A stretch of 64,000 nt of DNA from Clostridium_AD sp937920395 (GTDB lineage: Bacteria > Bacillota > Clostridia > Clostridiales > Clostridiaceae). Numbering within the stretch: position 1 is the first letter of the stretch; each line of letters begins with the position of its first letter. The DNA lies in the NCBI GenBank assembly GCA_052274345.1, contig DAVZGP010000010.1:18153-82152 (forward strand), written 5' to 3'. The notes under the pieces were generated by a model. That model had not been told where the DNA came from. It made no database searches and saw only the letters and a list, made by a program, of their open reading frames with translations. A program made the translations under genes and the position numbers. Below, piece after piece: positions 44,200 through 53,499 of this stretch.

Positions 44200-45126
44200 T
44201 TATACCTCTTCCCTAGTAAATATATTGAAATATTTAGTTTTGCTTATATTCACTTCTATCTTGGTTTTATAAGGGTTATAGTAAATTTCAATGTTTAATA
44301 TCCGATCAGATAATTTGTTTAATAAATCTTCAAATTTTAATGTAATAATGTCAAAATCCTTCTCTTTACTAAAAACAATATATTGAGCTAAATCTGGTAA
44401 ATACAAATCCTTTTGTGTTTCTACAAATATGGCAAATTCATTTTCACAACCAACCTTAGAATTTGTATTATATGCAGTAACGCATATGAGTGAGACTTCT
44501 TTAAATTTTTTATAATCATCTCTTGTATAGCCTTTTGTTGCCCCCATTTCAATATAATTGTTATAAGCAGATGGGTTTATTACAAATGGATAAAAATAAT
44601 GAGCTTCACTACTTATTATCTTTGTACCAAGGGACACGGCGCTTGCGTCATCTTTGGTTCCATCTCTAAATAGGGATAATATTTGTTGCCTCTCTATGGT
44701 GGTATCGTCATATTTGTTAAATCCTTGTCCAATTTGAACAGCTCCAGTTATAGATATGTTATTTCCTGCTTCAGCAAAGGTAGCCCCAAAGTTTTTAACA
44801 TCTATAGCTTTAAATAAATTTTTTAAAACTTTATCATTATCCTTTTCATTTTGTAAATCTTTCACTTTAAAAATCTCTTCATATCTTTCTTTTAAAGATT
44901 TTGGTTTTATTTTTATTTCACCTTTTTTATCTTCTATTTTTAAAGATTTTATGTATAACACTGGTTCACCGTTATTCTCCCACATTTTTTTCATAGGATA
45001 TTTTAATGCTTTATCGCTACCAAATATTTCACCTGTTGATATTGACTTAGGTTGTCCACTAAAATCTGCATTCCAATTTGCCATTATTGATTTTATTCCT
45101 ATAACACCACAAACCCTAAACTCCAT
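44200..45126 (-). CDS. cas7: Cas7, type I-B-like backbone protein
   Basis: 308 residues. Cas7/Csh2-DevR pattern: VCGVIGIKSIMANWNADFSG near the start, GATFAEAGNNISITGAVQIG then QGFNKYDD, and SSEAHYFYPFVINPSAYNNY. Cas7 is the repeated backbone subunit of Cascade that wraps the crRNA. It starts 21 bases after cas8 on the same strand and ends 3 bases before cas5. AGAGGTGA lies 9 bases upstream of the ATG. No truncation seen. Confidence 0.9.
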   Translation of the reverse strand: MEFRVCGVIGIKSIMANWNADFSGQPKSISTGEIFGSDKALKYPMKKMWENNGEPVLYIKSLKIEDKKGEIKIKPKSLKERYEEIFKVKDLQNEKDNDKVLKNLFKAIDVKNFGATFAEAGNNISITGAVQIGQGFNKYDDTTIERQQILSLFRDGTKDDASAVSLGTKIISSEAHYFYPFVINPSAYNNYIEMGATKGYTRDDYKKFKEVSLICVTAYNTNSKVGCENEFAIFVETQKDLYLPDLAQYIVFSKEKDFDIITLKFEDLLNKLSDRILNIEIYYNPYKTKIEVNISKTKYFNIFTREEV

Positions 45127-45147
45127 TGCTCTTTGTCACCTCTTTTT

Positions 45148-46875
45148 TTATTCATTTATTAAATCACTATATAAAAATCCTGCCACCATAAAATTATCAT
45201 TTACTGCACTTTTTACCTGATAGTTAAGAACCATAGTCCTTAGATTATCAAAGTTTTTATTTTCTTTTTTAAGAATATAATTATATCTATTAAGAAGTTT
45301 TTCTAATGATTCTTTTAATTTTTCATCCCTCTTACAGTTAAGGATTGGAACAATAAGAGAAAACATAGTTTTATCTGATCCATTTAAGAGTTCATTTAAA
45401 GGTTCATTTAAACATACTAAATAGCTTAAAATTTGACCGATGACAAAATAATATTCATAGTCATTATCAAAGCCAACTATTTGCTTCATCATTATCTTTT
45501 CTCTTAAACTACTAACAATCTTATTTAAAATGTCTTCCATATCGCTTTCGCCTGTAAAGTAATTTAGGATTCCACATCTAAGGTTAAATTGTTGTTTTGC
45601 TTTTTCCCTATAATTGTTACATATTGAGTCCTTAATTATCTCCATAGATGTTTTATCAAATATTTGCTTTATTATTGTAGCATCTCCCTTGTAAAACCAA
45701 TTAAAAAAGGCACCTCTTGATTTTATAAGATTTTCTTTAATTACAAAATCATTTGTTTTTATATCTCTCGGATTTGTGAAATAATTTTCGAATAAAATTT
45801 TATAAAAGAAAACATCGTTAATTATTTTTTTAAGTTTGTTTATTTGTTTTATTTCTCCATACTTAGAAGTAAGTGAGCCTTTAACTTTTACAGAATCTAT
45901 TGGTATAACTTTATTCACAAATAATCCAGAAATCTTATTGTCAAATCCCACAATAGTATCAAAATCAAGAATTTCTATCTCTTTACTTTTTATTGTTCTT
46001 AAAAAATAACCTGAAAATTTATCGTTTAAATACTCCATGTTTGATAAACACTTTATATCCCCATTTCCTATATAAATATTTGTTTTACCTCTGCAAGCAT
46101 TATTAAATAGGTAATCAAAAAAGTTTTTTTGAAGTATTGCTTCGTTTATTGAAATTAAATAAGGTAAAGAATTTTTTCTAGTCTTATTTCTCAGAAATGG
46201 TTTTTTTGAGTTTAACCCCATGTTATCATTAGGCAGCCCATATGTTATATTATCTACTTGAAAATTATAGCGAGGACTATTATAAATATTAGGTATCACA
46301 TATTTTGCACTTTCTTTTTTATATAAGTCTATATCATACTGGAAAAATATCTTTAGATAGTTCTTATTCTTAGCTACCTTGTTTATAAGTGAAAATATAT
46401 TGTTTTTAATCCATTCTTTGTTTTTTTGAATTAAATTATAATTACTCCTGCCGTATTTCGCGTCTATTAGTTCATAGATTTTTCTTCTTTCCTTGTCTAT
46501 ATTTTCTTTGTACTTAATTCTTGGATTTTTTAATATTTCATAATAATTGTCTATTATATTTTCTGTCAATTTTTCAACATTAACATTTTCTTTTTTTATA
46601 AAAAAGCTCAAATAATTGTTACTATGTATAATTTTATGAGGATCTATTGGTTTATTAATATCGACTAATTTAGAAAAATAATCCATCAAAGCAAAATCGT
46701 AATATCTATCATCTTTATCAGAGCTTTTTTTATCAATCTCTAATATTTCGATAATATTACCATTAGAATGGACTAAAACATAAGTTCCTTCACTTAAAAC
46801 ACAACTATCAGTTATCAGTTTTTCACCTTTTTCTTCATATTTCTTTTGAAAAACTTCTAAACAACCCTTTAACAT
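45148..46875 (-). CDS. Cas8b/Csh1-like large subunit of type I-B Cascade
   Basis: 575 residues, a normal Cas8b length. Recognised mainly by position between cas6 and cas7 and by Cas8b/TM1802-like features: MLKGCLEVFQKKYEEKG at the start, DKDDRYYDFALMDYFSKLVD, then long helical regions. The last third (GFDNDYEYYFVIGQILSYLV, CLNEPLNELLNGS, then ILNCKRDEKLKESLEKLLNR) is typical of the Cas8b C-terminus. Cas8 recognises the PAM and recruits the nuclease. The start is behind GGGAGGG, and the gene lies 18 bases after cas6. Sequence similarity in the middle is weak by eye, so the subtype is tentative. Confidence 0.75.
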   Translation of the reverse strand: MLKGCLEVFQKKYEEKGEKLITDSCVLSEGTYVLVHSNGNIIEILEIDKKSSDKDDRYYDFALMDYFSKLVDINKPIDPHKIIHSNNYLSFFIKKENVNVEKLTENIIDNYYEILKNPRIKYKENIDKERRKIYELIDAKYGRSNYNLIQKNKEWIKNNIFSLINKVAKNKNYLKIFFQYDIDLYKKESAKYVIPNIYNSPRYNFQVDNITYGLPNDNMGLNSKKPFLRNKTRKNSLPYLISINEAILQKNFFDYLFNNACRGKTNIYIGNGDIKCLSNMEYLNDKFSGYFLRTIKSKEIEILDFDTIVGFDNKISGLFVNKVIPIDSVKVKGSLTSKYGEIKQINKLKKIINDVFFYKILFENYFTNPRDIKTNDFVIKENLIKSRGAFFNWFYKGDATIIKQIFDKTSMEIIKDSICNNYREKAKQQFNLRCGILNYFTGESDMEDILNKIVSSLREKIMMKQIVGFDNDYEYYFVIGQILSYLVCLNEPLNELLNGSDKTMFSLIVPILNCKRDEKLKESLEKLLNRYNYILKKENKNFDNLRTMVLNYQVKSAVNDNFMVAGFLYSDLINE

Positions 46876-46893
46876 TAGGAACCCTCCCTATAA

Positions 46894-47580
46894 CTATTTG
46901 CAGTTTACATACCCATAACCACGGGCATTCATCTCAAGCAGACCTGTCCCAAGCGAAAAATATGCTAAGTCCTGTGCTAAATTATTATCGGCAATGTTTA
47001 ATGTTATTTTATCTCCAAGCATCCTTATATCTTTATATTTTGTAGCTATTAGTGTTTTATTATCAAACCTTATGTATGTAAATAAATCAAACTCTTCATT
47101 AATAGTATGTTTTATATAGTTATTATATTTCTTTATTAAATTTTCTTTTAATCTCTTTTCAAATATTTCTAAACTTTCATTTGTCCGCCAATATCCACCT
47201 TCAAATTTTGTCACAACTGATGTAATAGAATATATTCTCTCAATATATCTTTTAGGAATAATTTTTGTTTCCATAGTTATTGCTTTCAAGGTATTATTAT
47301 TCTCATCTTCTAAAAATTCCTGAAAATGATGTACTAATTTTCCCTCAACTGTTCTTATTGTAATGGTATATATATTCCCAGCTAAATATATTTTGCCCTT
47401 TTCAATTGGATAAAAGGAGGAGAAGGTGTAATTTTTATATTGATTATTATTATGAAAATTTAGAAAGTCTATGTCTTTGGTTAGACAGCTATCTATAATT
47501 TTACTTATTTCTATTTGACATTCCTCCATTGGAATATCTTTTTTAAGATAAACTTTTAATAACAATTGCCATACCTTCAT
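46894..47580 (-). CDS. cas6: Cas6-like CRISPR RNA endoribonuclease
   Basis: About 228 residues, a RAMP-fold protein with the C-terminal glycine-rich loop GTGLLEMNARGYGYVNC, characteristic of Cas6. FSSFYPIEKGKIYLAGNIYT is a typical Cas6 second-strand region. Cas6 cuts the repeat in pre-crRNA and keeps the 3' handle. ATG 47580 was chosen with GAGGAG 11 bases upstream; an upstream in-frame ATG at 47616 overlaps the ancestral end of the BTAD gene and has no ribosome binding site. First cas gene of the operon, 29 bases after the ancestral BTAD stop. Confidence 0.82.
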   Translation of the reverse strand: MKVWQLLLKVYLKKDIPMEECQIEISKIIDSCLTKDIDFLNFHNNNQYKNYTFSSFYPIEKGKIYLAGNIYTITIRTVEGKLVHHFQEFLEDENNNTLKAITMETKIIPKRYIERIYSITSVVTKFEGGYWRTNESLEIFEKRLKENLIKKYNNYIKHTINEEFDLFTYIRFDNKTLIATKYKDIRMLGDKITLNIADNNLAQDLAYFSLGTGLLEMNARGYGYVNCK

Positions 47581-47609
47581 TTTTAAAACTACTCCTCTAT
47601 TTACTATAT

Positions 47610-48878
47610 TTAACATACTATTAAATCATTATTTTCTCTACCACCACAATCTATTGATTTAAGCAATGCTTTTACTGTTATCTTCTTAGAAGTATAATTT
47701 TCATCATACTTTTTTATAATTCGATTGAGTATCATATTTGCTTGTTCACTTGTTGTTCCTGAAAGTAGGACAAGCACTTGTGTCTCGCTCTACTCCGTCA
47801 CAACATCACCTTCACGTAGATCTTGTATTAATACATTAAGAAGTGACCCTATTCCATTTCTCATTACTTTATTATCTTGTCCCCTGTTTTTCACTCTATT
47901 TATTGTAAATAACCCCATAAATATAATTTGTTTAGTCCTTACTGCTCTATGACATTCTAATTTATAAACAGAAACAAATGTATCTGGCTCACAAAAGTAA
48001 GCACCATCCGATTCACGACTGTCTACCATTATTTTTTGAAAAGAACTTAAATCCACTAATACCTTTTTATCATTACATTTAATTTTTCGGTATAGCTTTC
48101 TTAGGTCAGATGATGGTTTTACTCCCATCTCCTCGTAGAGCATAGATGTTACGTATTCATATTGTTTTTGTGCTTGGACCATATTACCCTCTTCAATAAG
48201 TGCTTCAATATAAGGTAAATGGATTTTTTCTTCAAATGGTTGAATTATTAATGCCTCTTCACATACCTTGAGAATATCCTTATTCCTTTTATATTGTTTT
48301 AATAGTTTTATTAAATTAGCTATTACATCCATATAAATACGATGATAATAGTTTCTAATAGGCATAACCCACTCATTGTAGGAGTCTTCACAAAGATAAT
48401 CACCTTTATATAACATTAATGCCTGTTTTAAAAGATCAATTGCCTTAAGAAAATCATCATTTTCCTCGTATACTTTAGCTTTTTCATAAAGATCTTCAAA
48501 CTCATCAATATCCGTCCAATAATATGATTCCTTATTCCAGCTATAACACCCTTGCGAATAATTTATAACTGACTCTCCATCTTTATTTACGCCTTTATAA
48601 TCTAGAAGCATTCTAAGTCTGTAAACAAGATTTTGCAAAGCTTTTACTGGATTATCACATTCTTTATCCTTCCATAAAACATCGAAAAAGTTTTCTTGTA
48701 CAATTCTTTTATTTCTATATGTAAGCGTGTATTTAAATAAATTCCACACTTGTTGAGACCGCTTGCAATCATTTGAAAGAACCTTTCCATCCAATACTAC
48801 TTCGAAGCAACCTAGTGTATATACTTTCAAACACTTTTTTTCCGTTTTGCATGTAAGATTTAAATTATTTGCTAACAA
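47610..48878 (-). pseudogene. BTAD (SARP-like) regulator 1 with in-frame amber codon
   Basis: Start TTG 48878 behind GGGGAGGG. An N-terminal OmpR-like winged helix (KVYTLGCFEVVLDGK, then NFFDVLWKDKECDNPVKALQ) is followed by a BTAD tetratricopeptide-like domain (about 130-260) and a C-terminal domain. The reading stops after 362 residues at TAG (47790-47792), in GDVVTE-stop-SETQVLVLL. The paralogue at 49338 has GDVVSEWSGTQVIVLL with TGG, so a TGG-to-TAG change is evident. The same frame stays open for about 59 further codons to TAA 47610, ending at the cas6 gene. The truncated protein keeps both known DNA-binding and BTAD domains, so it may still act. Confidence 0.9.
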
Positions 48879-48893
48879 AAAAATCCCTCCCCA

Positions 48894-49151
48894 TCATTTA
48901 TTCATATACTGTTTGCCACCCTTTAAATATATTGGAATTACCTCTTTCACCCATGAACGAAATTCGTTACTAGGCTGGGATATTGGTAATTCATTCACCT
49001 TTTCATTCATTAATAAAATCATTTCAATTAAGCTTCTAAAATGGGTTCTCTGATCAGACTTACAGTGCTTAATTTCACCATGTATGCTGCTATCATTGTT
49101 CATTATGATATTTAAGGTAAACTCTTCTGATTCATTATCATTCATCTTCAT
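48894..49151 (-). CDS. Small protein of the BTAD/capsule regulon (paralogue of 53171)
   Basis: 85 residues, no known domain. The pattern SEEFTLNIIMNND, HGEIKHCKSDQRTHFRSLIE and a C-terminal EFRSWVKEV matches the protein at 53171 (EDFTLNM, WQGTIKWLDGKQTRHFRS, EFNSW). ATG 49151 follows AGGGGA at 7 bases. It begins a unit that continues into BTAD1 (gap 15 bases) and, in one direction, into the cas genes. The first copy of the shared leader element lies directly upstream. Function unknown; a possible accessory to the BTAD regulators. Confidence 0.72.
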   Translation of the reverse strand: MKMNDNESEEFTLNIIMNNDSSIHGEIKHCKSDQRTHFRSLIEMILLMNEKVNELPISQPSNEFRSWVKEVIPIYLKGGKQYMNK

Positions 49152-49159
49152 AATCAATT

Positions 49160-49258
49160 CCCCTTAGTGTCATACTTAATAATCATTATAAGTAAATTTT
49201 GCCATTATATGGTCATAACTCTTCCTTATCTCAGTCACAGTTCAGTCGCAAATAATAC
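49160..49258 (-). promoter_or_regulatory. Shared leader/promoter element, copy 1 (BTAD1-cas unit)
   Basis: The leader runs TATGACCAT...TTATAATGATTATTAAGTATGACACTAAGGGG, with a -10-like TATAAT. Upstream (49231-49247) are two direct repeats, GACTGA and GACTGA, offset by exactly 11 bp. Copies 2 and 3 share the GACCA and TATAGT/TATAAT parts and an 11-bp spaced pair. Candidate SARP-type (BTAD) operator. Confidence 0.62.
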
Positions 49259-49337
49259 AGAAAATGTAAAAGTTGATAAAAGTGACATTACGTCTCCTCT
49301 ATCAGCTATCTATAATATTTTATATTCAAAAATTTAA

Positions 49338-50603
49338 TTACTCTATTGAACTAATTGGTTTTAATAATTTTTCTACAATTATATTATTTGATGTTGCCAA
49401 CACTTCATGTTTATTTAAAATACGAGTTAATACTCCATCCGCTTGTTCAAGTGTTACTTCTGATAACAAAACAATTACCTGAGTTCCACTCCATTCTGAT
49501 ACAACATCTCCCTCGCGAAGATCTTGTATTAACATATCTAATAATGCCCTCATTACTTTTTTGAGTACGTTACTATTATTGGTTTTGTTTTTTGCCACTG
49601 ATATGGTGATCATACCCATATAATCAACTTGTCCACCCCTTGCTGCCTTGCGACAATCTAATTTGTAAATTGAGCTAAATATATCTGGATCACAAAAGAA
49701 AGCACCATCACAGTCATCCCTGTCCACCATTACTTCTCGTATATCATCCAAATTCATAAGCTTCTTATCTATCTTATTATCAGCCTTATTATCATCATTA
49801 CATTTAATTCGATGGTATAAGTTACGTAAAGCAGTTGAAGGTTTTACTCCCATATCATTGTATAACCTGGATGTTATAGATTTATATTCATTCTGTGCCT
49901 GCTTCATATTGCCAGTTTCAATAAGTGCTTCAATATAAATTACATACAGCTTTTCTTCAAACTGTTGTATCATTAATGCCTCTTCACAAACCTTTAAAAC
50001 ATCCTTTATCCTGCCATCGTCCCTTAGTAATTTTGTAAGTCTACATATTATATCAATATATATACGATGATAATAGTTTCTAAGTGGAGTTACCCACTCA
50101 TTATATGGGTCATCAGAAAGATAATCACCTTTGTATAAGCTTAACCCTCTCTGATAAATTTCAATAGCATTATCAAAATCCTTATTATTCTCAGAGGTTT
50201 TACCATTGTTATACAAGTTCTCAAACTCATCAACATCTGTCCAATAATTACATTCCTTATTCCAGCTATAACAACCTTGCGAATAATTAATAATTGACTG
50301 ACCCTCTTTATTCTCTTCTTTATAATCTAGAAGCATTCTAAGTCTATAAATAAGATTTTGTAACGCTTTTCCAGGGTTATCACATTCATTATCATTCCAC
50401 AGGACATCGAAAAAATTTTCTTGTATAATCCTTTTATTTCTATATGTAAAAATATATTTAAATAAATTCCAAAGTTGTTGGGACCGCTTGCAGTCATTTG
50501 AAATTACCTTCCCACCTGATTTAACTTTAAGTGAGCCCAATGTATATACCTTTAGACAATCTTTATCGCCACTTTCAATAATTCTTAAGCTACTATCTAA
50601 CAA
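49338..50603 (-). CDS. BTAD (SARP-like) transcriptional regulator 2
   Basis: 421 residues. N-terminal winged helix with KVYTLGSLKVKSGGKVISND and NFFDVLWNDNECDNPGKALQ, BTAD domain at about 130-260 (YKGDYLSDDPYNEWVTPLRN), then a C-terminal domain with GVKPSTALRNLYHRIKCND and IQDLREGDVVSEWSGTQVIV. Intact paralogue of BTAD1. It uses the same unusual TTG start (TTG TTA) behind GGGGGAG, implying limited translation. Candidate activator of the three shared leader elements. No such element lies upstream of its own gene. Confidence 0.9.
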   Translation of the reverse strand: MLDSSLRIIESGDKDCLKVYTLGSLKVKSGGKVISNDCKRSQQLWNLFKYIFTYRNKRIIQENFFDVLWNDNECDNPGKALQNLIYRLRMLLDYKEENKEGQSIINYSQGCYSWNKECNYWTDVDEFENLYNNGKTSENNKDFDNAIEIYQRGLSLYKGDYLSDDPYNEWVTPLRNYYHRIYIDIICRLTKLLRDDGRIKDVLKVCEEALMIQQFEEKLYVIYIEALIETGNMKQAQNEYKSITSRLYNDMGVKPSTALRNLYHRIKCNDDNKADNKIDKKLMNLDDIREVMVDRDDCDGAFFCDPDIFSSIYKLDCRKAARGGQVDYMGMITISVAKNKTNNSNVLKKVMRALLDMLIQDLREGDVVSEWSGTQVIVLLSEVTLEQADGVLTRILNKHEVLATSNNIIVEKLLKPISSIE

Positions 50604-51024
50604 ATTTAATCTCCCCCTTTAAACTATCTAACTACTTTAAACCACACTCAAATAAAACTGTTTTTTATAAGGGCATAAAAAAACTCCATTTTCATAGATT
50701 TTTCTATGAAAAGGAGTGGATTCACTATTAGCTCATCATATTCAAAGTGACCAATTAAGAATATGTTTCATTGCTTCCAAGAAATTTGTTTTATTAATTA
50801 TTAGTTTATTCTACAATTATATACTATTTTGCTTTTATATGGTAGTCATTTCTATAAAAAGCATCCTAATATTTAACATTATTATAAATTTATATATAAT
50901 CAGTTTTATAATATTCATGTTATTTGCATATTTATCTCATTGCTATATTCCTATAAACTAAATTAAAATATTTTAATATATCTGTTAGAATATACGTTAA
51001 ACTTCACCCTAATATTTATTTCAC
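50604..51024. other. Intergenic region between BTAD2 and Wzz/BY-kinase (420 bp)
   Basis: Contains the terminator at 50676-50717 and otherwise AT-rich sequence with no supported gene. An 81-codon plus-strand frame (50716-50961) is hydrophobic and lacks a ribosome binding site. Confidence 0.5.
50676..50717 (-). terminator. Rho-independent terminator after Wzz/BY-kinase operon
   Basis: ACTCC-A-TTTTCATAGA pairs with TCTATGAAAA-GGAGT. On the minus strand it is followed by TTTTTTT. It lies about 310 bases past the kinase stop and just upstream of BTAD2. Confidence 0.8.
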
Positions 51025-52425
51025 TTACACATTTTCACTTTTATTAGATTCTTTAAGCTCCCTTTTAGTTTTCACTCCACTTTTCTTACCTTTACCATTG
51101 GAATAGTAGTCATATCCATAACCTACAAACGCTCTTTTATCAACTTTATTTAATACGACTCCAATTAATGCAGCGTTAACATTTGCTAATAATTGTTTTG
51201 ATTTTTTACAAATTTCTATTTTTGTTTGTTCACAGTTTATTACTAATACAACTCCAACTTTGTCAGTAACTAAGATAATGGCATCTGCAAATGCAACTAT
51301 TGGAGGGGTATCAAGTATTACATAATCATATTCTTTTTCCATATCCTTAATAAATGTTTTCATCTTCTGAGATGCTAATAACTCCGACGAATTATAATTA
51401 AGTGTTCCAGCAGTTAACACATTTAATTTATCGTTAATCTTTGCTATAATTTCCTCAACTTTTCTTTCCTTCAAAATCACATCAGCTAAACCTTCACTGT
51501 TACTAATATTAAAGTATCTATGGACACTAGGTTTTCTAAGATCACAATCAACAAGTAAAACCCTCTTCCCTGTTTTTGCTATAGCAAAAGCAATATTAGT
51601 TGAAACTGAAGTTTTACCCTCATTAGGGCTTGAGCTAGAAACCATTAAAGTATTTATTCCTCTGTTCTCCAGAGAAAATAACAAATTGGTTCTCATGCTT
51701 TTAAAAGCTTCAGCAACTTGCGATTTAGGCTGTTTCTCTACAATAAGATTCATCATATTTTTTTGTTTTGGAATTAACCCCATGGTAGGTAACCCTAATT
51801 GTCGTTCTACATCCTCTTCACTTTTAATTGTATTATCCAAATGATCTATAAAAAAAGCTAGCGACAATGAAAATATTAAACCTAGGATAAATGCTTTTGC
51901 AATATTCAACTTTTTGTTTGGTTTTATTGGTACTTCAGGATCTAAAGCCTTATCCATTATTTTTACACTCCCTGAGGATAGAAGCTTTTGAGATTCTTCT
52001 ATAAATGCTTGTGATAAAGCATTTGCTCCTTGCGCAGCTACTTCTGCATTTCCATTTTTATAAGATGTATCTACTATTTGTGTACCTGTTTCAGACGTAA
52101 TATCTTCATTAGACATAAATTCTTTCCAAGTAACACCAAGATTAAGTCTCCCAAGAGCATTTTCGGCTACTAGCCTAGATTTTGCAATTTGACTGTATGT
52201 CTTAATCAAATCTTGGTACATCGTTACTTCACTCTCTGTAATCTTTTCTGTACTATCTTTTCCAACAATGACTGTACATTGAGCTTCGTATACGGGTTTA
52301 AGCACATAAAAACTTAATATTCCAGTTACAATAGTTGCAAAAGCTGTTATTAACATTATTAATTTTATTCGTTTTCTAATTATGATTAAAAAATCTTTAA
52401 TTTTCATGTGATTTTCCTCTTCCAT
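51025..52425 (-). CDS. Wzz/CpsD-type chain-length regulator and tyrosine (BY) kinase
   Basis: About 466 residues. The N-terminal Wzz part has two membrane helices (about 15-40 and about 165-190). The C-terminal BY-kinase has Walker A VSSSSPNEGKTSVSTNIAFA, Walker A' VLLVDCDLRKPSV and Walker B VILDTPPIVAFADA. A Tyr-rich end, GYGYDYYSN, is the usual autophosphorylation cluster. It controls polymer length and export of capsule. ATG 52425 was chosen with AAGGGG 6 bases upstream. No BY phosphatase is seen nearby. Confidence 0.92.
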   Translation of the reverse strand: MEEENHMKIKDFLIIIRKRIKLIMLITAFATIVTGILSFYVLKPVYEAQCTVIVGKDSTEKITESEVTMYQDLIKTYSQIAKSRLVAENALGRLNLGVTWKEFMSNEDITSETGTQIVDTSYKNGNAEVAAQGANALSQAFIEESQKLLSSGSVKIMDKALDPEVPIKPNKKLNIAKAFILGLIFSLSLAFFIDHLDNTIKSEEDVERQLGLPTMGLIPKQKNMMNLIVEKQPKSQVAEAFKSMRTNLLFSLENRGINTLMVSSSSPNEGKTSVSTNIAFAIAKTGKRVLLVDCDLRKPSVHRYFNISNSEGLADVILKERKVEEIIAKINDKLNVLTAGTLNYNSSELLASQKMKTFIKDMEKEYDYVILDTPPIVAFADAIILVTDKVGVVLVINCEQTKIEICKKSKQLLANVNAALIGVVLNKVDKRAFVGYGYDYYSNGKGKKSGVKTKRELKESNKSENV

Positions 52426-52456
52426 GATGCACCCCTTCATTTATTGAAATTATCGT

Positions 52457-53119
52457 CTAAGCAGCGTTTTTATCACCAAGTAATACAAATACCGTTTTTA
52501 TAATAAGCTTTATATCAATCCACGTATTTCTTTCCTTAATATATTTTATGTCAAGCTCCATCCACTCTTCAAAACCAATATTATTTCTACCCATTACCTG
52601 CCAATAACATGTTAACCCCGGTTTAGCCAGTAATTTTTGTTTATGATAAGAGTTAAAGCAGCACACTTCTTTAGGCAAATTAGGTCTAGGACCAACTAAT
52701 GACATATTTCCCTCAAGTACATTAAATAACTGTGGTAATTCATCAATACTAGTTTTTCTTATAATCCTACCCACACTTGTAACCCTTGGATCCCTTTTAA
52801 TTTTAAACATAGGTCCAGACATTTCATTTTTACTCATTAGCTCTTTTTTAAACTCTTAGGCATTACTAATCATGGATCTAAACTTATACATTCTAAATAT
52901 ATCTCCATTAATTCCAACTCTATCTTGAGCGAAAACAGTAGTTCCTTTAGAATTGAACTTTATAGCAATCGCTGTACCAAGCATAATTGGTAGTAATAAT
53001 ATAATTCCAACTAAAGCCCCCACTATATCTATAAATCTCTTTACAATAAAATAATAATATCTATTTTTCAACTTTGTATTTTCTGTATTATAAGTAACAT
53101 TAGTCGGTAAGTCTGCCAT
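52457..53119 (-). pseudogene. Initiating sugar transferase (WbaP/CpsE type) split by in-frame stop
   Basis: Undecaprenyl-phosphate sugar transferase of about 220 codons. The first part has RYYYFIVKRFIDIVGALVGI (membrane), then QDRVGINGDIFRMYKFRSMI. TAA at 52856-52858 interrupts at the point where relatives have DAEELK. Continuing in the same frame, EFKKELMSKNEMSG then TSIDELPQLFNVLEGNMSLV, GPRPNLPKE and the YWQVMGRNN block are intact. It is a nonsense change, not a frameshift; an internal ATG at 52837 could start the second half. Start 53119 follows AAGGAG at 6 bases. This enzyme starts each repeat unit, so loss would stop the capsule. Confidence 0.88.
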
Positions 53120-53170
53120 ATGGCTCTCCTTTCTTCTTTTCATAAACGGCTCTTAACTATTTACATTCTT

Positions 53171-53491
53171 TTATTTTTTATTCTTACAAACATACTCTCT
53201 ATAAATTTTTCTTCTTTCAACCTCTAGGTCTCTTAAAGATGTATCCTCGTCATTATCCTTCCATGAATTAAACTCAATTTCATTACTTTTGTCCTTTTCA
53301 CTTGTTAATGCATCCTCAATTAACATCATCATTTCAAGACAACTACGAAAATGTCTTGTTTGTTTTCCATCTAACCATTTTATTGTTCCTTGCCAACTTG
53401 TATTTTGCATGTATTGTATCTTTACTAAAAAAGATGTGGATGTTCCCATATTCAAGGTAAAATCTTCTGATTTATTTTCACTTATCTCCAT
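53171..53491 (-). CDS. Small protein of the BTAD/capsule regulon (paralogue of 48894)
   Basis: 106 residues. The pattern EDFTLNMG, SFLVKIQYMQNTSWQGTIKW, DGKQTRHFRSCLEMMMLIED and EFNSWKDNDED is shared with the 48894 protein. It has no membrane segment or known catalytic motif. ATG follows AGGGGA at about 7 bases. It is the first gene of the sugar transferase/Wzz unit, with leader copy 2 upstream. Function unknown; probably a small regulator or scaffold. Confidence 0.72.
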   Translation of the reverse strand: MEISENKSEDFTLNMGTSTSFLVKIQYMQNTSWQGTIKWLDGKQTRHFRSCLEMMMLIEDALTSEKDKSNEIEFNSWKDNDEDTSLRDLEVERRKIYREYVCKNKK

Positions 53492-53499
53492 AATTAATT

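Noticed and set aside
41400..49300. A CRISPR array for the Cascade operon
   Set aside because: No repeated 28-37-bp unit with unique spacers was found on either strand near the operon or elsewhere in the window; the only repeats are two 60-bp copies, a 12-bp coding repeat and the leaders.
50716..50961. 81-codon hydrophobic plus-strand ORF
   Set aside because: It starts inside a terminator hairpin and lacks a ribosome binding site; the hydrophobicity is explained by AT-rich DNA.
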